From the NCBI GenBank assembly GCA_016748015.1, contig JAAOMT010000387.1:72788-136787 (forward strand): a stretch of 64,000 nucleotides of DNA, given 5' to 3'. The DNA is from Geosiphon pyriformis (Eukaryota > Glomeromycota > Glomeromycetes > Archaeosporales > Geosiphonaceae). The notes below the pieces were generated by a model. It saw only the letters and a list, made by a program, of their open reading frames with translations. It did no database searches and was not told the origin of the DNA. Position numbers and translations under genes: made by a program. Shown here piece after piece: positions 33,961 to 45,763 of this stretch; positions within the stretch are counted from its first letter, which is position 1; every line of letters starts with the position of its first letter.

Positions 33961-36900
33961 AAACAAAATATATACAAGTTTTTCTAAAATTATGCTTTAA
34001 AATTTCTAATTACTTTGTTAAATTAAACAGATATAAAATTATATAAATTAAGTTTTTTTATTAACAAAATAATAATTAAACTTTTTTGTTTACAAATTAA
34101 TTAATAAATATATTTTAATAATATTATAATTAAAAATAACAAAATTTTTTTAAAATCTTAACAAAAAAAATATTTTGTAATTAACAAAAATATATTGTTT
34201 AAAAACAAATAATATTCTATAAAAATTATAAATATTTTAACAAAAAAGCACTTTAAAAAATTAACTCTTATTTAATTAAATAAAAAAATAAATTCAAAAT
34301 TTAAGAATTTATGTTTAAAATTTTTTTTAATATATAATTTAATTACTATTTAATATAATATATTAAACTAAGTAACTTAAATTAAAAGTAATTTATGTAC
34401 TTTCTACATGTAATTAAACATAAATTCAATTTAAGTTAAACTATATTAAATTTTAAAAAAAAATTTATTTTAAGAAAATATTTTATTTATAATAACAATT
34501 AATATACTATTATTTTTAATTAAATTACTTAACTATTTAATAATTATATTTATATTAGATTTAATATTATTAAGTTAATATTCCTGGAAATAATAGGTTA
34601 AAAAAAAATTTATTATTAAATAAACTAGTATTATACTTATTTATATAAATATTAAAATTATATTTAGTTTTAATTATTATTATATTCAAAAAAAGCTGAT
34701 TTACAGTTTTATTAAGAATAAATACTTTATTTTAGATATTAAAAACCAAATTTTTAATTTTTATATACAAGACAAAAAAAATATTTAAAAAAATAATGAC
34801 CAAAATAACAAAAAAATTAATTAATTTAATAATAAATTTAATTAAAGTAATTAAACTTAAGATTTAAGAATTCAAAAAATCCAATCTAAATTTAATAATA
34901 AAATCAACACCAAAAACAGCCAAAAAAACAACAAAAAAAAACCAAAAAATGAAAGTTTTAACATAAAATTTTTTATTAGTAATTTTAATAAACAATTTAG
35001 AAAAATAGGTAATAATACTTTACAATTAGCAAAAAAAATGCTTAAAATTTTGGCATTTGTTTTTATTAAATATAATACTTATGCAAAGTGCCAATTTTTA
35101 TTACAACAAAATTTAAAAATTTATATAACTTAAATATTACAATAATAAAACATTAATAATAATAAAATCAAAAAAATAGAGAATAAAACAAATATGATTA
35201 CTAATTTAAAAAATCAAATTATTGATTTTAAAAACAATATAACTGAAAAAAAAATTGACTAATTTGGTCTTAAAATTATTATTTAAGATCATAATCTCTT
35301 TTTAGTTAAACAAAAAAAAGATTTTAATACTGTTTTTTTTAATTAGTACAAACTAATTATTAAAAACAATAACAGCAGATAAAAAGTTCTTAAAATAAAC
35401 AACAGTATATTATTACAAACCAATAGATTTCAATTTAATTAAAATAATAATATCAAAAAATATGTCAAAAAAATATATTATAAAATACAACAAAAGTAAA
35501 AAAAAAACCAAAAGTTATTACAAAAAATTTTGCAATTATAAGTATAATTAAAAAAAAAATCATTAATAAAAATCTTAATAAAAACAAAGTTTATATAAAA
35601 CAACTTAATATTGTTTTTTAAAAAAAAGTTGAATTTAACAAAACCAAACAGCAAATAAAATAAAAAATTAACCAAGACCAATTTAACTTTAAAAGTAAAA
35701 TTAAATATTAAAATAGAAACTATTTACTTAAAAAACTTTTAATAACTAGAAATTGTTTTTTAGATATTATTAAAGACAACATTAGAAAACAAAAAAAAAA
35801 GATTAATTTAATTTTTAAGATTCAATAACTTAATAATTTGTTTTGTTTTTAAAATTAGCAATAATTTGTTAAAAAATATCATATTTAATAATATAGCCAA
35901 CAGTTAATTTTGACTTATTACGAAAGATATACTGTTATTATTATTATTTATATTAAGAAAAAGTTAATTGTTACTAAAAAAAATTTATTATATTAGTAAA
36001 AAATAAATAACTGTTGTTATTTTTTTAAGTTTTTGATTTTTTTGGCTATTTATAAAAATTTTCTATAAATATATCTGTATATAATTCTAATACAAAAATT
36101 AATTATTTGTTTTTAAACAATAAATGAATCATTAATAGCTTATCAAAAAATTTTAAAATTTTAGAAACATGTTTAACTAAATAGTTATTTATAATTAAAA
36201 TAACACTAATATTTAAATATCCTAAATTCAAACTAGAAATAAATACTTTTATATTCATAAACTTATTTGCAATCTATAGTTTAATACCAAAATAAAATTT
36301 AGTTTTAGTAACAATTAAAATATTATTTTTTAATTCTTTATGCTATCTAATAATATTATTTTGTTTGGCAAAAATATTCATATTTTTAATATTATATGTA
36401 ATTATTTTTTAAGTTAAACTATTTATTAAGGACAAGAAAAAAATATTATATTATTGTCCAAACTAAAAAACTTTAATTATTTGTAATTAACTTTATTAAT
36501 CTTTTTAAAACTGTTATATTAACTTTTAGATTACTAATTTTAATAATTAAGACTTTGTTTTTATTAAACCATATATTTTGAAAAATATCAACTGTATTAA
36601 GCAACAAATAAAAAAACTATAATAATATTTCAATAATAAATTTGAATTTTGGGCTATTATATTACATAAATATCTTTTTGGTATTTAATAATAATTAATA
36701 AAAAATAAAGATATTAAATTTGCAAACAATTTTAACAATATAATTAGTCAGCAATTTTATAGAATATTTCAAAATATTTAAATAAAAAAACAAAACTAAA
36801 ACAGTTGAGTTATTGTTGTAATTGTTGAATAAAAATTTCATTAAAAAAGTACTAATTAATAATATAAGTAAAAAACAATTTAAAAAACTACTTATTATAA

Positions 36901-38569
36901 AAATTTAAATAATACTACTAAAAAACATTAAGTAAAACATTAAACTTATTTTTTTGTGTAAATAAAAACAAAATATTTCTTGTCAAAATTAATGAATTTT
37001 TATTTTAAACTTTAACCAGTAAATTTTAAATTTAGTTCATAAATACTAAAAACATAACTGTATTTTTCACATTTAGTACATACAAAAAGCAATAATTTAG
37101 TTTAAATTAAGTTCATATTCTTAAAAACCAAAATTAAATGAATAACAATATATTTAATTTTAGCAAAATTAAAACATATAATAGCATAATATACATATAT
37201 TTATAATATAAAATTTTGTAAAATAAAACATGTTTTCTTATTATAAGACAACAAAAATTTAAAAAAATTGTAAATAATAATATTTATTAGCAAAATGTAT
37301 AAAAAAACATAATAGCAGTTTTTTAAATTTTATATTTGTTTGTTATTGTTAACTTTAATTATACAAACAAAATTTTTATTTGGCAAAATAACTATTTAGA
37401 AATAACCAAATTAGTGGTTTTTATACTATTAAATTTAATTAATGTTTTTTGTTAAAGACCAATAAGTTGTATTTTAATAAATTTTACAGTCTTATATTTA
37501 ATTAATGTTAATTTTAAAACTAATTTAAACAGATTAATTAGAATTTTTTTGATAATAACTTTTTGATCTAATTTGATATTAATTTTTTTAATTTGGTATT
37601 AACTATAATATTTGCTTTTACAACTAGTTGTTTAATGACTTTTAAACTAATTCTAAACATGAACATAAATTTAATAATACTTTAAAATTTTAAGAAAGTT
37701 AATGTTTTTTTAAACTTATTGATTTAATAAAAAAGTTTTTTAATAAATTTGATTTTTTTATTTAAAAATTTGCCAAAAACTATAACAAAACCAATATTTA
37801 ATACATATAATTTAACTAACTTAAAACTTTTATGTTTTTTAATATATATAGTTATATATATAATAGTACTAATAAATACAAATAATAGAAAATTAAAAGT
37901 ATTATTATTACTTAATATATTAAAAAATAGTTTTTTAGAAGACTTTATTAAATTGTAAATTCTGATACAAATATTTCTTAACTAATTTTATCTATAAATT
38001 TATTATTATTAAACTATTTAAATTAATATAACTGGTTTTTTTACTATTGTGTTTTTTAAATTTTTTAAGTTAAATGTTTTACTTATGCTTTTTATTTTGC
38101 TATTAACTTTGTTGTTTTAAGATTAATATTTAATTATGCTACTAATTTTTAGCATATATATAATCAAAAATCTAATTAATAAATCTATAATATTAGATCT
38201 AATAGCAATTTTTTTGGATTATTTAACAAAACTTTTCAAATTATATATATGTATATCTTAGTTATTTTTTAAATTAAAATAATAATTTATATTATTTATA
38301 TTAATATTTATAACTTTAGCCAAATTACTAATCAACTTTATAATTATAAACAGACTTGTATTAAAAAAAACAGTTAAAAAATAAATAAATAAGAAAAAAA
38401 TAAGTAAAATAACTTTTTTCAAATTTTAATAGTTTTATAATAAGCAAAAAATCAACAAAAAAAGTTTTTTACTTTTTTTAATGTTTTTGGTAAAGTTTTT
38501 TATAATTATTATAATATAATAATTATTTTTTGCTGTTATTAATTTTTTTATTATTATTTAAATAAATAC
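33961..38569. other. 4.6-kb AT desert
   Basis: Very few G or C, almost no CpG (one near 35930), no credible gene. The left half (about 34450-36400) is A-rich with more C than G on the + strand, as expected for an antisense LINE after heavy decay, since the LINE sense strand is T/G-rich. At 34350-34460 a faint antisense LINE 3' region remains: TTATGTACTTTCTACATGTA beside AACTAAGTAACTTAAATTAA. Small Phe-, Lys- or Asn-rich ORFs here are chance products of composition. Confidence 0.6.
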
Positions 38570-38760
38570 AGTCTAATTATTATCTAGTATATAAAATCAA
38601 ATTAAGTAATCCTAATTAAATATAACTCACATGCTTACTATATATAACCAGTTACTTAAGCCAATTTAAACAATATTATATACTTATATACACAATTAGA
38701 CCACTATTCAAACCAAAAAAAAACATTTACCAAAACTTACTGGTTGTTAATAATAATTTA
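38570..38760 (-). mobile_element. Decayed LINE 3' end
   Basis: Aligns with the LINE-C 3' region at 38881-39050 over about 170 bases: TATCTAGTATATAAAATCAA against AATCTAGTATATAAAACCAG, then CTTACTATATATAACCAGTT against CTTTCTATATGTGGCTAGCC, continuing into the C-terminal codons (ACCACTATTCAAACC). Differences are largely C-to-T and G-to-A. The body of the copy is missing. Confidence 0.72.
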
Positions 38761-38880
38761 ATTAAATCAATTTTAATTTTATTAAATAATTATTTAATTT
38801 TTATTAATTTTAATGTTTTTGTTATTATTGTTTTATTTTTTATTAATATAATTATAATTTTTTATATATATATTTTTTTT

Positions 38881-39006
38881 TAATGCAATTTAACAAATGA
38901 AGCCCAACTGCAATCTAGTATATAAAACCAGACTAAGAGGCTTAAACTAAATATGGCTCATGCACTTTCTATATGTGGCTAGCCACTCAGGCCAGACAAG
39001 ACAACA
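38881..39006 (-). other. LINE-C 3' untranslated region
   Basis: On the - strand GGCCTGAGTGGCTAGCCACAT, then TAGAAAGTGCATGAGCC, and a tail GCATTAAAAAAAAAT. The shared LINE block with a few transitions. Confidence 0.72.
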
Positions 39007-39784
39007 TTACACACCTAAAAGAACACATGGATTATCATCCAAACCAGAGAAAAGGAGACAAGACCTACAACGGCCAAAACTAACAGCAAAAGAGCTAATA
39101 ATGCCAAGCATCCTCACCACCTTGCCAGACAACAAAGAGTTTATGCAATAAGACAAACCAAAAATCAACATGTCATTACCAACCAAACCTGCCGCCTCCA
39201 TTTTTACCCTGTATGCAGACCTCACCAACCAGGTTTTTGAGCGATACAACTCAACAAAACACCCAACAAAACCAACTACAACACTAACAGCCTTCTTTTT
39301 ACTTTCGAGAACCTTTATAGCCTCTGCACACCAATCCCTCAGCACAAATCCCTTACATAGGACAGAATATAAGCCAATGTCCAAAAAACACTGATCAAGA
39401 GACTGCAAAACAGCAGAAGATGACAAGCTACAAGATTCAGCAAAAAACACCCAATTAGCAGAAACAACAGCCAAAATCTTCCTCTGAATTTCCATGTCAC
39501 AGGAACACATGAAAACATAATCCGACAACTCTACCTCATGACACAACAAACACAGCACACCAAAGTAACATTTATTATACAGCCATTTCCTTACTGCCAC
39601 AGGCATCTGATGGTGCACAGTCTTTATCAAATAGGTGCAAAGACAGGAAGACCTCCAACTAGTAAAACCAGCAAGCATATGCAAATCAGGATGCCACACC
39701 CTAATAGTAGCTTTCCAATCAACAGTTTCAGTCAACATGGTAAAAATTATGTCTCGACCAGGGCCTGCCTCCCATTGAACATGA
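39007..39784 (-). pseudogene. LINE-C ORF2, C-terminal part
   Basis: Continues from 42862 after NA1, reading HVQWEAGPGRDIIFTM, then 243 open codons to the stop at 39007. It contains VWHPDLHMLAGFTSW and the finger CLLCHEVELSDYVFMC, in which the His of C-x2-C-x7-H-x3-C is Tyr (C-to-T). The rest is the conserved family C-terminus, about 240 residues after the finger-bearing segment begins, ending LLFSGLDDNPCVLLGV. Function of this tail in LINEs is probably nucleic acid binding. Confidence 0.82.
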
Positions 39785-40676
39785 TGTTACTCATAAAATA
39801 TAAGTAGTATATTAGCATATAAATTAGCCAATCATAGGTAGACGTAGTAAATGTGAAATTCCAGGATTTCTCTCAAAGGAATTGCAAGATTTCAGGAATT
39901 ACAGGATTCTCACACAAGGAATTGCAGGATTCCAAAATTCCAGGATTCCTCTTAAAGGAATTGCAGAATTCCAGGAATTTCAGGATTCCTGACATAAAGA
40001 ATTGAGGAATTGAGGAATCTCAAATACGTATATATAGCAGTAGTATCAGAAGTTAGAAAATTAGTCAATGGGACTTAGAGTCAATTGATTTGCAAAGTCA
40101 AATAGACTCCCAAAGTTAATTAGACTCACAGGTCATAATTATTAAATACCCTTCCTTCAAAAGATAGAATACTATAACTTGAAGTGAAATCACTCTCATA
40201 TTAATGAAATTATCTATTATCTTCAAATCCATGTTATTATCTACTACTTAACCTGCTGGCACAATAGCTCTTGATCACGGTTATTGACAAGACACTTATT
40301 TCTTATTTTATTTTCTTATTTCTTTATTTTCTTTTATTTTCTTTTGTTGTTCACTAAATTGATTAAAAAGATTAAGCACTGAGTTATTGACATCACGGAT
40401 AATCTGGTAAAAGACCCAGAAATAAGAGTAGAATTATATATTATCAGATAGCTTACCAGAAGGGCACAACTGCCAGAATAAATCTGGCCACCAAGCTGAA
40501 AAAGAAATTGGGAAAACAACTTGAGAATACAACCACTATCAACCTTATTGAATCTCTGTCTATTATACAAAGGACTCAACCAAAACCTTCAGATATTACC
40601 AACAACATTATATCAATAGAGCACCAAGTTATGAGTTTGTTATTTGATTTGAGACCCCAAATAATCATCTGTAATA
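39785..40676 (+). repeat. NA1 left (5') LTR
   Basis: 892 bases. Starts TGTTACTCATAAAATATAAG and ends GTAATA (terminal CA mutated to TA). It contains a cluster of AGGAATTGCAGGATTCC units at 39855-40020, a TATATATA box at about 40029-40037, and AT-rich R/U5-like sequence. Sequence unlike the Gy1/Gy2 LTR interior, although the ends match. Confidence 0.88.
39855..40020 (+). repeat. AGGAATT/GGATTCC repeat cluster in NA1 LTR
   Basis: Five or six degenerate tandem units of roughly 25-30 bases, built from AGGAATTGCAGGATTCC with palindromic GGAATTCC cores. The same cluster recurs at 41975-42150 in the other LTR. It lies just upstream of the TATA box, so it may be an upstream activating region. Confidence 0.75.
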
Positions 40677-40695
40677 TTTGGTGCTCTCTGTGAAG
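40677..40695 (+). other. NA1 primer-binding site
   Basis: TTTGGTGCTCTCTGTGAAG directly after the left LTR. The first 11 bases equal the Gy2 site. TGG two bases in would pair with a tRNA CCA end. Confidence 0.65.
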
Positions 40696-41912
40696 TATAA
40701 TCCAACAGAGAACCAGTACCAATAACAACCATACAAGAAAGTGGCAGACCAAAAAAAAACAAGAGAAAATCACTTAGGATTTGCAAAATCCTTATTTTAC
40801 CATTACCTTTGAAAACTCGTTAAATTAAAACTCTGATTATTCAAGACCTGATCATTAAAACCCTGAACATTCAAAAATTACCATTGATAAATTCATTAAA
40901 AACTTGTTAAATTAAAACTTTGTTTATTCAAAATCTGATCATTAAAACCCTGAACATTTAAAACTTACCTTTAATAAATTCGTTAAAAACTCATTAAATT
41001 AAAACTCCGATTATTTAAAACCCAATTATTAAAACTCTGAACATTTGAAAATTACCATTGATAAATTTATTAAAAACTCATTAAATTAAAACTCTGATTA
41101 TTCAAGACCCGATCATTAAAACCCCAAACATTCAAAACTTACCTTTGATAAACTTGTTAAAACTTATTAAAACTCTGATTATTCAAGACTCAATCATTCA
41201 AAAACCCAAACATTCGAAACCTGATAATTCCAACTCTGCTATCGTACAAAAAAACTTACCATCAATAAAACTTGTTAAACCTCTAGCAATTCAAACTCCA
41301 GGAATTATCCAAAAACCTGAACATTCAAAGTCTAATAAATTCCAAACCCCACTATCATACAAGGAAACTTACCTCCAATAGCCCAATAAAACCTAATTCT
41401 CACAGTACTAATAAATCAGCAAAACTCACCTGATGGCCCTAAGTCAGAATATTGGGACGTAGTCACAATCCACTTTCATGTATCATATATTTAAAGAAGA
41501 GCCAATCAGCAAGAACAAATGAGAATTGGAATCGGAACTTAATTTCGATTTAAACTCCGCTGATGACAGCAACAATTCAAACTCCACTAATAACAAATGA
41601 TGATTTAAACTCCACCAACAACAATTCAAACTCCACTTCAAACACTGAATGATATATCACACTTCTAGATCTTACAATAGAGCAGGAATTAACTCAATTC
41701 AGTGATAATAATGAGGGCATTATGTCTGAACATGTACATAATACAGATGCAAGATTTGAACATGGATATTCTGGACAAACCACTATAGTTAAAAACCCCA
41801 GTCACATATAAAATTAGATTTACAAATAGCAATAGAAATTACCATAACAACATTGATACAAAAGAGAGATTTAGAAAATTTTACAGGAGCTCAATATTAA
41901 AGGAGGGAATAA
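40696..41912 (+). other. NA1 internal region, non-coding
   Basis: A-rich with C in excess of G. It contains the 87-bp tandem array at 40820-41190, further related but irregular units to about 41380 (AACATTCAAA, AATTCCAACTC), then sequence with repeated ATTCAAACTCCAC. The only open frames are short and low-complexity, and no retroelement domain is visible. It ends in the purine tract AAAGGAGGGAATAA at 41899-41912. Confidence 0.75.
40820..41190 (+). repeat. 87-bp tandem repeat array
   Basis: Units beginning TTAAATTAAAACTCTGATTA start at 40820, 40907, 40994 and 41081, exactly 87 bases apart. A fifth unit near 41166 is shortened. Copies differ mainly by transitions. Confidence 0.92.
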
Positions 41913-42857
41913 TGTTACTCATAAATATAGAAAGTATATTAGCATATAAATTAGCCAATTATAGATAGATGTAGTAAATGTGGAATTCCAGGATTCCTCT
42001 CAAAGGAATTGCAGGATTCCAGGAATTGCAGAATTCTTATATGAGGAATTGCAAAATTCCAGAATTCCAGGATTCCTCTCAAAGAAATTGCAGAATTCCA
42101 AGAATTTCAGGATTCCTAACATAAAGAATTAAGGAATTGAGGAATTTCAAATATGTATATATAGCAGTAGTATCAGAAGTTAAAAAATTAGTCAATGGGA
42201 CTTAGAGTCAATTGATTTGCAAAGTTAATTAGACTCATAGAATTAATTAGACTTGCAAAATCATAATTATTAAAATTACAAAAAAAAAAAGAATCCTTTA
42301 GTGAGATCTCTCAGTTTTAGATTTAATCTAAGCAATCTTCCAATTCTCAATCATCAAATAAATAATTATTTCATATCTCAATCCACTCTCCACTATTAAC
42401 ACTTCATGTTGATAGAAATTGATACTTAACCACGCTGAAACAATAACTCTTGATCATGGCTATTAACGGGATACTAATCTACTAATTGCCTTGGCTTATT
42501 TCTTTATATTTCTTTATTTTCTTTATTTTCTGTGATTTTGTTATTGTGTACTAACCAATTGATTAAAAGTGCTGATTACTGACATCAAAAATTGTCTGGT
42601 AAAAGACCCCTGCGAGTGGGTAGGACACATACAGAAAATACAGATTACTTACCAGAGGATTGCCAGCCACCAAGCCAAGAAAAGAATTGACAGACTTGCG
42701 AGTTTGGGAAGCTATGGATAAACAACTATTGAATCTCTGTCTATTATACAAAGAACTTATTTGAAAATACCTTCAGATTATTATCATTACCAATCGCCTT
42801 GAGCACCAAGTTATGGGTTTGTTATTTCATCAACACCCCAAATAATTACCTGTAACA
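41913..42857 (+). repeat. NA1 right (3') LTR
   Basis: 945 bases, homologous to 39785-40676 over its length with small indels and many transitions. It ends in intact GTAACA. Confidence 0.88.
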
Positions 42858-42861
42858 ATGA

Positions 42862-44748
42862 CAAATGGATCTAAACAAATTCCAAACAAAATGACAAATG
42901 TTGCCAGACACAAGTGTGTTCTCAGCAACTAAAAAATGCTCACTGACACCAACAGACAAAGAAAATCAAGAGAGAGCAGCATCCACTCTAACATTGCTAT
43001 GTACCCCAGAATGTTTCTTAATCTTGACCCAATAAACAGAAAAATCCTTGTCATGAACCAAATTAAAAATCCTGCACCTCTCCAACCAACACAAGAAGTG
43101 GAAATCAGGCACAGATAATGACATTTCAGAAACGCATGCATCAATAGCTGTCTGACTATTAGAATACAATACAACAGAACAAGAAGAAGGAATACACACC
43201 AAAGCCAAAGCAATGGCCTACAGTTCGGCCATAGTAGAAGACAACAGCCCAAGAACCCTAATGTCAACACTCAAATTAATTGCAGAAAAATAAGCTGCCA
43301 CTTCACTGGCTACATCAGCATGTCCATAATTCCTAACAGAACCATCCATAAAAACCTCAAAAGAACCAGACCAGATCTTATGCAACCCATCTTGAACAAC
43401 AAAAAACTCCTTGGTACCCAAAACGCTCAAACTAGAAGGACAAGCAGACTCCACAGAAATGGCCATAGAAGCACCCCTACCACAAAAAAACTCAGACACC
43501 ACCTTAAACCAGTGGAGAACAGGACCCCTTGGATCCAGCCTCTTCTAATGCTGAAAAGTCTTCCAACTCATAACACACCATTTTTTATCAAACAGTTTAT
43601 CACTAAAAGCCACACCAAACTGCTTCAATGAATGAACAGAATTGAGAAATAGAGACCCCCCCAGAATGGAAGACATAGGAAAGTGACCAGGACTATGGAA
43701 TGCATTGGGCAAATTATTGGCCAAAAACAGCTCGTTATACAGAAAAATCTTAACCACACCAGCCAGAAAATTATTTACAGAACTAACACACAATTTAACA
43801 GGAAACTGTAAAGAGTTTAGAGGAGACCACTCCAGAATCTGCAAATCAAGAAACCTATGCTCAAACAAATGTCCAAGAACACCAAAAGAATTGGAAAATA
43901 AGATCAAGACAGCCAACTTTCCTTTGGACTACACCTGCTCAAAAGATTTTAGGCCATACAAAGAAAAATGACACAAAGCCTCAGTGGAGAAATCATGAGG
44001 CAAACTAGCTTTGGACTTAAGATTTTTTCTCAACATCACATCCCATTTGCAGCATACAGACGACAAAACAAAGCTGAACTGAGTGCGATAGCTGACAATA
44101 GGCTGCAAGACAGCCAACACCAAATATAAGAACTGTTTATCAGTGATAGCTTTTCTAAGAATCACATTAGTAAAAAAACAAACATTAGAATGTGCTTTGG
44201 CCAGACTTGGCTTTGAAAGCGCATTAGTAGATAAAAAAATCCTCAGATAACGATAAGCCTTACCCTTTTTAGCGATTAAAATGGGAAGACTACTAATACA
44301 CAAAGAAGCAACCCTAACACCCTGATTGATTGGAATGACCACAGTCTTTTCATTATTAATAGAAATGTCATTAAGGGCAAAAAACTCACTTGCAATATCC
44401 AAAATATTCTGAGTAGCAGTTTGACAGTTCCCAACCCATATTGTATCATCAACAAAAGCACCAGCCACAAAATAAGAAGAGAACCCACTGCTGCTCTCAA
44501 TATGGTCTGACCTCGAAATGAACCTGAAATCTATCTGGTATCCAAAAAACTGTTCATGCCTTTTAACCTCACACAGAAGTGGGTCATAAAAAATTCTCCA
44601 CAAAAGGGATGAGAAGACTTCACCCTGATCCAACCCATTATGCATCACATAACCATTTAAAAGCCCAAAGTTCGTTATTATCCTGTTAACTCTATTCTCA
44701 TAAATGTTACCAAAAAATGACACAAATCTTTTACACATTTTGATATAC
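42862..44748 (-). pseudogene. LINE-C ORF2, middle part (RT and RNase H)
   Basis: Continues ORF2 after Gy2: IKMCKRFVSFFGNIYENRVN, GLDQGEVFSSLLWRIFYDPL, then the RT active site GAFVDDTIWVGN with both Asp retained. RNase H follows: FMDGSVRNYG, AIALAL, SNSQTAIDAC (Asn for Asp), WVKIKKHSGVHSNVRVDAAL. Frame is constant; stops at 43926, 43548 and 43215 regions match Gln or Trp in LINE-D. It ends in SICH, split by NA1 after the TCAT target. Confidence 0.86.
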
Positions 44749-45763
44749 TGTTACTGAAGGTTTTTGGTCTCTTTTTTTGAATGTTGTAACTGTTTGTTGG
44801 TTGCAAATTCACGTTTTCTAGAAGTAGTTGAACCTCCAATAACTGAATTTATCTTCAAATTATTTCTTATAATTTGAACTGCTGGGCTTATAAGTGGAAT
44901 GGCCAATTTCTTGCCAGTTACTTTATGTAGTTACGTTGTAGTAAATGTCAACTCTTTCTCAGAAATTGCTTGTCTGAAAGCTTACTAAAAAAAATGTGTA
45001 GTTACTTTGCTGTAAAAGTCAACTTTTCTACAGAAATCTCATCTGTAGGCTACCTTAATGATTGTAATAAGAAAAGAAAAGAAAAATAAAAGAAATGTAA
45101 AAGAAATAGAATTCTGTTAAGAGAAACGTTTTCTATTCAGGCCTGGAGTCACTAACAGTTTACTAAAATTGGTAGCTAATCAATTTTGAAATGTTAGTTG
45201 GGTTTTGGGAATTTTCCAAGTGCAATAATTAAAAAATTTGGTTTTTTGAATTATTTGATATTTATTTCTTTCTGTGTGTATAGGAATGATTCTAAGTAAT
45301 AAATCTAAAGTAAAATACATTTTCTTGAAGAGAAAAGCTCTTCTTTTATACAACTTGTTGTAGTACTAGTCTATGAACTTGCACTTTTTCTCTTTGTTCA
45401 AATTTTGGTAAACTAAAGATACATTTTGATGAACTACAAGTTATTTCACTGAACTATTGATTAGTTTGGGTGAACTATTCATAATTTCGGCAAATTTCTG
45501 TAAATTTTGGCGAATTTCTTATAAATTTAGGCGAATTTCTGTAAATTTCAGTGAATTTTAGAATGTTACAAAGTTCAGAGTATTGTGTAATTTGATCATC
45601 CTACTTTCTGTTATACTAATTAGATTATTTTAATTGAATCGTAATATGTGATAATTGATTAAATAATAAATGATAATTTGAAATGATATTAATATACTAA
45701 TTAATTATAGGAATTATAAGGGTAATTTCGTGCTAATTAATAGCTAAAATTCTACTGGTAACA
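44749..45763 (-). repeat. Gy2 3' LTR
   Basis: 1015 bases, TGTTACTGAAGG...CTGGTAACA on the + strand. Nearly identical to 53696-54710, equal in length. Contains TTGGCGAATTTC and related units at 45410-45560. Confidence 0.94.

Larger units (their letters stand above)
39785..42857 (+). mobile_element. NA1, non-autonomous LTR element inside LINE-C
   Basis: 3073 bases: LTR 39785-40676, internal region 40677-41912, LTR 41913-42857. The ends are TGTTAC and GTAACA, with perfect 4-bp target copies ATGA at 39781-39784 and 42858-42861. A primer-binding site TTTGGTGCTCTCTGTGAAG follows the left LTR; the purine tract AAAGGAGGGAATAA precedes the right one. The 1.24-kb interior has no protein-coding sequence, so it depends on enzymes in trans. 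The shared LTR ends, target size and the first 11 bases of the primer site point to the Gy family as helper. It is a LARD/TRIM-like element; no name is known to me. Confidence 0.88.

Noticed and set aside
35478-35681. Phe/Asn-rich ORF in the AT desert
   Set aside because: Composition of near-pure A/T DNA gives such frames by chance; no homolog pattern, no start context.
40820-41380. CRISPR-like array
   Set aside because: Units abut without spacers and lie inside a eukaryotic LTR element; it is a tandem minisatellite.
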